Shown here: positions 41,979 through 46,204 of the stretch, one piece after another
Layout of the letters: each line of letters opens with the position of its first letter
How positions within the stretch are numbered: the first letter of the stretch is position 1
Assembly (NCBI GenBank): GCA_910587295.1
Contig: CAJULP010000015.1
Coordinates: 1-46,204 of the forward strand
Direction: 5' to 3'
Length of the DNA stretch: 46,204 nt
From: an uncultured Lachnospiraceae bacterium
GTDB taxonomy: Bacteria > Bacillota > Clostridia > Lachnospirales > Lachnospiraceae
Program-made: the position numbers and the translations under genes
Notes under the pieces: generated by a model
What the model was told of the DNA's origin: nothing
The model's database searches: none
Seen by the model: only the letters and a program-made list of their open reading frames with translations

Positions 41979-42619
41979 TCACGCAAGAGAGAATCCATAC
42001 GTTTATCCAGTCTTTTGACACTGGGAATACGGAATTTTTAAACCAAATAGAACAATTTGCATTGAAAACCAATGTACCGGTCATAAGGCCTCAGACACAA
42101 AGTTTCTTAAAGCTGCTTTTGGCGGTCAAACAGCCAAAGGAAATTTTGGAGGTAGGAACGGCTATTGGTTTTTCTGCGCTTTTGATGAGTGAATACGGAC
42201 CTTCGGACTGCCGGGTCACGACCATTGAAAAATATGAAAAAAGGATTCTTATTGCGAAAGAGAACTTTAAAAAAGCAGGACGGGAAGATAAGATCCGTCT
42301 GGTGGAAGGGGATGCCCTGGAGGCCCTTAAAGACTTAGAAGGTCCGTATGACTTTATTTTTATGGATGCGGCAAAGGGGCAGTACATTCATTTCCTGCCG
42401 GATATTTTGAGGCTGATGCCGATAGGGGGATTGTTAGTCTCTGATAATATACTGCAGGATGGGGATATTTTGGAATCCCGGTATGCGGTGACGAGAAGGG
42501 ATCGTACGATTCATGGCAGGATGAGGGAATATCTATATACCATAAAGCACCATGACCAGCTCCGGACGGATATACTGCCAATAGGAGATGGCATTACGGT
42601 AAGTGTCAGGATGAAATGA
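41975..42619 (+). CDS. SAM-dependent O-methyltransferase, YrrM-like
   Basis: A 214-residue class I methyltransferase of the caffeoyl-CoA O-methyltransferase type. EVGTAIGFSALLMSEYG binds SAM, and DFIFMDAAKGQYIHFLP carries the metal-binding Asp. In Bacillus the relative YrrM (TrmR) methylates 5-hydroxyuridine in tRNA, and the following U32 gene fits that pathway, so TrmR is the likely role. The GTG start overlaps the preceding gene by 4 bp. Confidence 0.88.
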   Translation: MITQERIHTFIQSFDTGNTEFLNQIEQFALKTNVPVIRPQTQSFLKLLLAVKQPKEILEVGTAIGFSALLMSEYGPSDCRVTTIEKYEKRILIAKENFKKAGREDKIRLVEGDALEALKDLEGPYDFIFMDAAKGQYIHFLPDILRLMPIGGLLVSDNILQDGDILESRYAVTRRDRTIHGRMREYLYTIKHHDQLRTDILPIGDGITVSVRMK

Positions 42620-42648
42620 TGGGGCTAAGTTTGGAGGCAGATTAGGGA

Positions 42649-43914
42649 ATGAAGAAACCGGAATTATTGATACCTGCCAGCTCGCTGGAGGTCTTAAAGA
42701 CGGCAGTTTTGTTTGGGGCAGATGCCGTTTATATTGGCGGGGAAGCCTTCGGGCTCCGCGCCAAAGCAAAAAATTTTACGCCAAAAGAAATGGAGGAGGG
42801 TATTGCCTTTGCTCACTTTCATGGGGTCAGGGTGCATGTGACGGCAAATATCCTTGCGCATAATTCGGATCTTTCAGGTGCAGAGAGATATTTCAGGGAG
42901 CTTAAGGAGCTGGCTCCTGATGCGTTGATCATTGCGGATCCGGGCATGTTTATGTTGGCAAGGGAAATCTGCCCGGAAATTGATATCCATATTTCCACGC
43001 AGGCCAATAATACTAATTATCTTACTTATCTGTTTTGGCAAAAGCAGGGGGCGAAACGGGTGGTCTGTGCCAGGGAGCTCTCTCTTACGGAGATCAAGGA
43101 GATTCGCAGGAAGATTCCTGATGACATGGAAATGGAAAGCTTTATCCATGGGGCTATGTGCATTTCTTATTCCGGCAGGTGCCTTCTTAGTAATTATTTT
43201 ACAGGCAGGGATGCCAATCATGGAGCTTGTACCCATCCCTGCCGATGGAAATACGCGGTGGTAGAGGAAAAGCGGCCGGGGGAATATCTGCCGGTTTATG
43301 AAAACGAACGGGGAACCTTTATTTTTAATTCCAAAGATTTGTGTATGATCGGGCATATCCCGGAACTGATAGAAGCGGGGATCGACAGCTTCAAAATAGA
43401 AGGAAGAATGAAGACGGCCCTTTATGTCGCCACGGTGGCAAGGACTTACAGGAAGGCGATTGACGATTATCTGGAATCGGAAGAAAAATACCGTTCTCAT
43501 ATGGAGTGGTATCAGTCTGAAATTTCCAAGTGCACTTACCGCCAGTTTACCACTGGTTTTTATTTCCATAAACCGGATGAGGATACCCAGATTTATGACA
43601 GTAATACCTATATCAGCGAATATGTGTATTTAGGGATAGTAAAGGAAACCTCGGAATGGGTAGAAGATGCGTCTTTCGGGAAAAGGAAAGGCTTTTTTGT
43701 AAAGATTGAGCAGAAGAACAAGTTTTGTGTGGGAGATTGGATTGAAGTCATGCAGCCCGGCGGAAGGAATCTTTCGGTGCAGGTTCTGTCCATGATAACC
43801 CAGGAGGGGCAGGCAGTGGAAAGTGCGCCTCACCCCGGGCAGGTATTGTGGGTGGAGCTAAGTAAAGAGGCAGATCAATTTGATATTCTGCGGGTGGGTA
43901 AGGATGTGCAATGA
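42649..43914 (+). CDS. U32 family protein, likely tRNA 5-hydroxyuridine formation (TrhP-like)
   Basis: A 421-residue protein. The family signature ESFIHGAMCISYSGRCLLSN (about 166) is complete, with more cysteines in HGACTHPCRW that may bind an iron-sulfur cluster. U32 proteins are called peptidases, but TrhP/YrrN-YrrO relatives make 5-hydroxyuridine in tRNA. The adjoining O-methyltransferase would then form 5-methoxyuridine. The neighbour pairing is the main evidence for this role. Confidence 0.88.
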   Translation: MKKPELLIPASSLEVLKTAVLFGADAVYIGGEAFGLRAKAKNFTPKEMEEGIAFAHFHGVRVHVTANILAHNSDLSGAERYFRELKELAPDALIIADPGMFMLAREICPEIDIHISTQANNTNYLTYLFWQKQGAKRVVCARELSLTEIKEIRRKIPDDMEMESFIHGAMCISYSGRCLLSNYFTGRDANHGACTHPCRWKYAVVEEKRPGEYLPVYENERGTFIFNSKDLCMIGHIPELIEAGIDSFKIEGRMKTALYVATVARTYRKAIDDYLESEEKYRSHMEWYQSEISKCTYRQFTTGFYFHKPDEDTQIYDSNTYISEYVYLGIVKETSEWVEDASFGKRKGFFVKIEQKNKFCVGDWIEVMQPGGRNLSVQVLSMITQEGQAVESAPHPGQVLWVELSKEADQFDILRVGKDVQ

Positions 43915-43945
43915 AAAATGACCGCACTTAGGCGGGAGAGGAGTT

Positions 43946-46063
43946 ATGAAAATGGGTGAACTGATTAATGTGGAAGAGATTTTTGCGAGTAAGGTATTTA
44001 CCCGTACTACCATGAGGGAACGGCTTCCTAAGGATGTTTATAAGGAAGTGGTCAATGTGATGGATAATGGTGGGGAATTATCACCGGCTGCCGCGGATGT
44101 GGTTGCAAAAGCAATGAAAGACTGGGCGGTAGAAAATGGTGCGACCCATTATACCCATTGGTTCCAGCCTTTGACGGGTATTACAGCGGAAAAGCACGAT
44201 TCATTTGTTTCCCATCCGGATGAAAGCGGAAGGATGTTGATGGATTTTTCCGGCAAAGAGCTGATCAAAGGGGAACCGGATGCTTCTTCTTTTCCTTCAG
44301 GGGGGCTCCGCGCCACTTTTGAGGCAAGAGGGTATACCGCATGGGATATCACCTCACCGGCCTTTTTAAAGGAAGATGCCACTGGCGTGATCCTTTGTAT
44401 CCCCACGGCGTTTTGCTCTTATAAGGGCGAGGCTTTGGATAAAAAGACGCCGCTATTGCGCTCCATGGAAGCGATCAGTGATCAGGCGCTGCGTATCGTC
44501 CGTTTGTTTGGCAATACAGGAGCCACGAAAGTGGTTGCCAGTGTAGGGCCGGAGCAGGAATACTTTCTGGTGGACAGGGAGAAATATTTAAAAAGGGCTG
44601 ACCTGATTTTTGCGGGACGTACTTTATTTGGGGCGCCGGCACCGAAAGGGCAGGAGATGGAGGATCATTATTTTGGAACCATTCGGGAGCGGATTGGCGC
44701 ATACATGAAAGATTTGAACATTGAATTGTGGAAGCTGGGTGTTACTGCAAAGACACAGCATAATGAGGTTGCCCCTGCCCAGCATGAGCTGGCTCCTATT
44801 TATGAGACGGCTAATATTGCGGTTGATCACAACCAATTGGTAATGGAGACCATGAAAAAGGTGGCGGGCCGTCACGGGCTGACCTGCCTGCTGCATGAAA
44901 AGCCTTTTGCGGGGGTAAACGGGTCGGGCAAACATAACAACTGGTCATTGACTACAGATAACGGCGTAAACCTTTTAGACCCTGGCGACACGCCTAATGA
45001 AAATATACAGTTCCTGCTGGTTTTGGCTTGTATGATAAAAGCAGTGGATATCCATGCGGACTTGCTCCGCCAGAGTGCTTCGGATGTGGGAAATGACCAC
45101 AGGCTGGGGGCGAATGAGGCTCCCCCGGCAATCATTTCCGTTTTTCTTGGGGAGCAGCTTGAAGACGTGGTGCGGCAGCTGGTTGAGACTGGCGAGGCGG
45201 CTCATGTACTGCAGGGGGGGAAGCTTGCTACCGGCGTTTCCACTCTCCCTGATTTTGAAAAAGACGCTACGGATAGAAACAGGACGTCGCCTTTTGCGTT
45301 TACCGGCAATAAATTTGAGTTCCGTATGGTGGGTTCGGCAGATTCCGTTGCAAGCCCCAACACCATTTTAAATGCCATTGCTGCGGAAGCTTTCTGTGAA
45401 GCGGCGGATATTCTGGAAAAGGCGGATGACTTTGATCTGGCGGTACATGACCTGATCAAGGAATATTTGACCAAGCACCAGAGAATCATCTTTAATGGTA
45501 ACGGCTATGCGCCTGAATGGGTTGCAGAGGCCAAAAGGAGAGGTCTGCCCAATATTAAGTCCATGGTGGAGGCAGTGGATACTCTGACCACCGATAAGTC
45601 TGTAAAGCTTTTTGAAAAGTTTGGGATTTTTACAAAGGCAGAATTGGAGTCCCGGGAAGAGGTCCTTTATGAAATTTACGCAAAGACCATTAACATTGAA
45701 GCACTGACCATGATTGACATGGCGTCTAAACAGATCATCCCGGCTGTGATCAGATACAGCAAATCCCTTGCGGATACCGTGATCGCGGTAAGGGAAGCGG
45801 GAGCGGATGCTTCTGTTGCGGCAGATCTTTTAAAGGAGATTTCCGACAAACTTGCAGCCATGAAGGCAGCGCTTTCCAAGCTTAAGGAAGTGGAGACGGC
45901 GGCAAGTGCGATCGCAGATGCAAAAGAACAGGCATTTTATTATAAGGATGCGGTAAAGAAGGCTATGGACGAACTCCGGGCACCGGTAGACGAGGCGGAA
46001 ATGCTGGTGGATCGGCAGATGTGGCCGATACCTACTTATGCGGATCTTATTTTTGAAGTGTAA
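43946..46063 (+). CDS. glnN: glutamine synthetase type III
   Basis: A 705-residue enzyme that makes glutamine from glutamate, ammonia and ATP. The length and the start (NVEEIFASKVFTRTTMRERLPKDVYKEV) are those of GSIII, not the shorter GSI. Active-site stretches VASVGPEQEYFLVDREK, KTQHNEVAPAQHELAPIYE and VNGSGKHNNWSL are intact. The ATG at 43946 follows GGGAGAGGAG. A small CCGC-ACTTAG-GCGG hairpin precedes the ribosome site. It is probably at the end of its operon. Confidence 0.95.
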   Translation: MKMGELINVEEIFASKVFTRTTMRERLPKDVYKEVVNVMDNGGELSPAAADVVAKAMKDWAVENGATHYTHWFQPLTGITAEKHDSFVSHPDESGRMLMDFSGKELIKGEPDASSFPSGGLRATFEARGYTAWDITSPAFLKEDATGVILCIPTAFCSYKGEALDKKTPLLRSMEAISDQALRIVRLFGNTGATKVVASVGPEQEYFLVDREKYLKRADLIFAGRTLFGAPAPKGQEMEDHYFGTIRERIGAYMKDLNIELWKLGVTAKTQHNEVAPAQHELAPIYETANIAVDHNQLVMETMKKVAGRHGLTCLLHEKPFAGVNGSGKHNNWSLTTDNGVNLLDPGDTPNENIQFLLVLACMIKAVDIHADLLRQSASDVGNDHRLGANEAPPAIISVFLGEQLEDVVRQLVETGEAAHVLQGGKLATGVSTLPDFEKDATDRNRTSPFAFTGNKFEFRMVGSADSVASPNTILNAIAAEAFCEAADILEKADDFDLAVHDLIKEYLTKHQRIIFNGNGYAPEWVAEAKRRGLPNIKSMVEAVDTLTTDKSVKLFEKFGIFTKAELESREEVLYEIYAKTINIEALTMIDMASKQIIPAVIRYSKSLADTVIAVREAGADASVAADLLKEISDKLAAMKAALSKLKEVETAASAIADAKEQAFYYKDAVKKAMDELRAPVDEAEMLVDRQMWPIPTYADLIFEV

Positions 46064-46102
46064 TAAATTCCCGTTTAGTTGGGTTACATGGTTAACAGTA
46101 CC

Positions 46103-46189
46103 GCCCTAATAAGATGAAAAATCTACGTCACCACGCTCGGATAAAGCATTCGCGAAATGGTTCCTTAAGATTTTTCATCATATTAGGGC
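46103..46189. repeat. long inverted repeat at the window end
   Basis: The 22-base arms at 46103-46124 and 46168-46189 are reverse complements with one mismatch (21 of 22). They enclose 43 bases that contain the palindrome TTCGCGAA (46149-46156). As RNA this would be a long hairpin after glnN, but no T-run follows before the window ends, so it is not a simple terminator. It could be a small non-autonomous element or a processing structure. Confidence 0.7.
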
Positions 46190-46204
46190 TGGTTTATTGG
46201 CTCA

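Noticed and set aside
41577..42619. Frameshifted full-length MltG
   Set aside because: The frames after 41978 encode a complete O-methyltransferase, not the YceG catalytic domain.
42874..43569. 231-residue minus-strand open frame
   Set aside because: Lies fully inside the clearly coding U32 gene on the other strand.

Overview
The window looks like a chromosomal segment of a Gram-positive, low-to-mid G+C member of the Clostridia, most likely a Lachnospiraceae-type gut anaerobe. The reasons are the housekeeping order (ireB, ruvX, DUF1292, RNase J, YlbF-like, O-methyltransferase, U32 protein, type III glutamine synthetase), strong AGGAGG-type ribosome sites, frequent GTG/TTG starts and a Crh-like HPr. 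The organism call is inference from gene content, not a database match.

Region 1 (1-1007) holds a small serine recombinase of the resolvase/invertase type. It is followed by a 225-bp gap with a candidate invertible promoter. Two dyad recombinase-like sites in opposite orientation (14-bp perfect inverted arms, 806-819 and 947-960) enclose a promoter (TTGCAA-17-TATAAT, 898-926) that in this sequence points at the downstream genes, that is, ON.

Region 2 (1008-25704) is a large exopolysaccharide cluster, mostly on the + strand and tightly spaced. Its core resembles the Gram-positive Pel system: a PelD-like c-di-GMP receptor with an unusual N-terminal epimerase-like domain, a PelE-like membrane/helical protein, a DUF2194-like membrane protein in the place of PelA, a PelF glycosyltransferase and a PelG transporter. 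It continues with a membrane GT2, a DUF4874/DUF4832 protein, a GT-C-like membrane enzyme, an FrhB-like iron-sulfur protein on the - strand with its own promoter, a pyruvyl transferase, a GT2, an ABC exporter, a GT2-DUF1919 fusion, two more GT2 enzymes, a GH114-like membrane-anchored hydrolase and a GT4. Together they suggest a decorated, c-di-GMP-responsive polymer whose expression may be phase-variable.

Region 3 (25708-32485) has a DEAD/DEAH (SSL2-type) helicase divergent from an operon of a coiled-coil protein and two DUF2791/BrxD-like ATPases. A TIM-barrel protein of unknown role and an aldo/keto reductase follow. The helicase plus ATPases resemble part of BREX-type defence systems without methylase or PglZ, and may be an undescribed defence or DNA-processing module.

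Region 4 (32520-46204) is core genome: PrmA, RsmE, cysteine desulfurase, ThiI, Crh-like HPr (- strand), MtaB, IreB, RuvX, DUF1292, RNase J, YlbF family, a truncated MltG-like protein, an O-methyltransferase, a U32 protein and GlnN. The window ends in a long 22-bp-arm inverted repeat. No tRNA, rRNA, CRISPR array or insertion sequence was seen, and no gene-free stretch exceeds 300 bases.
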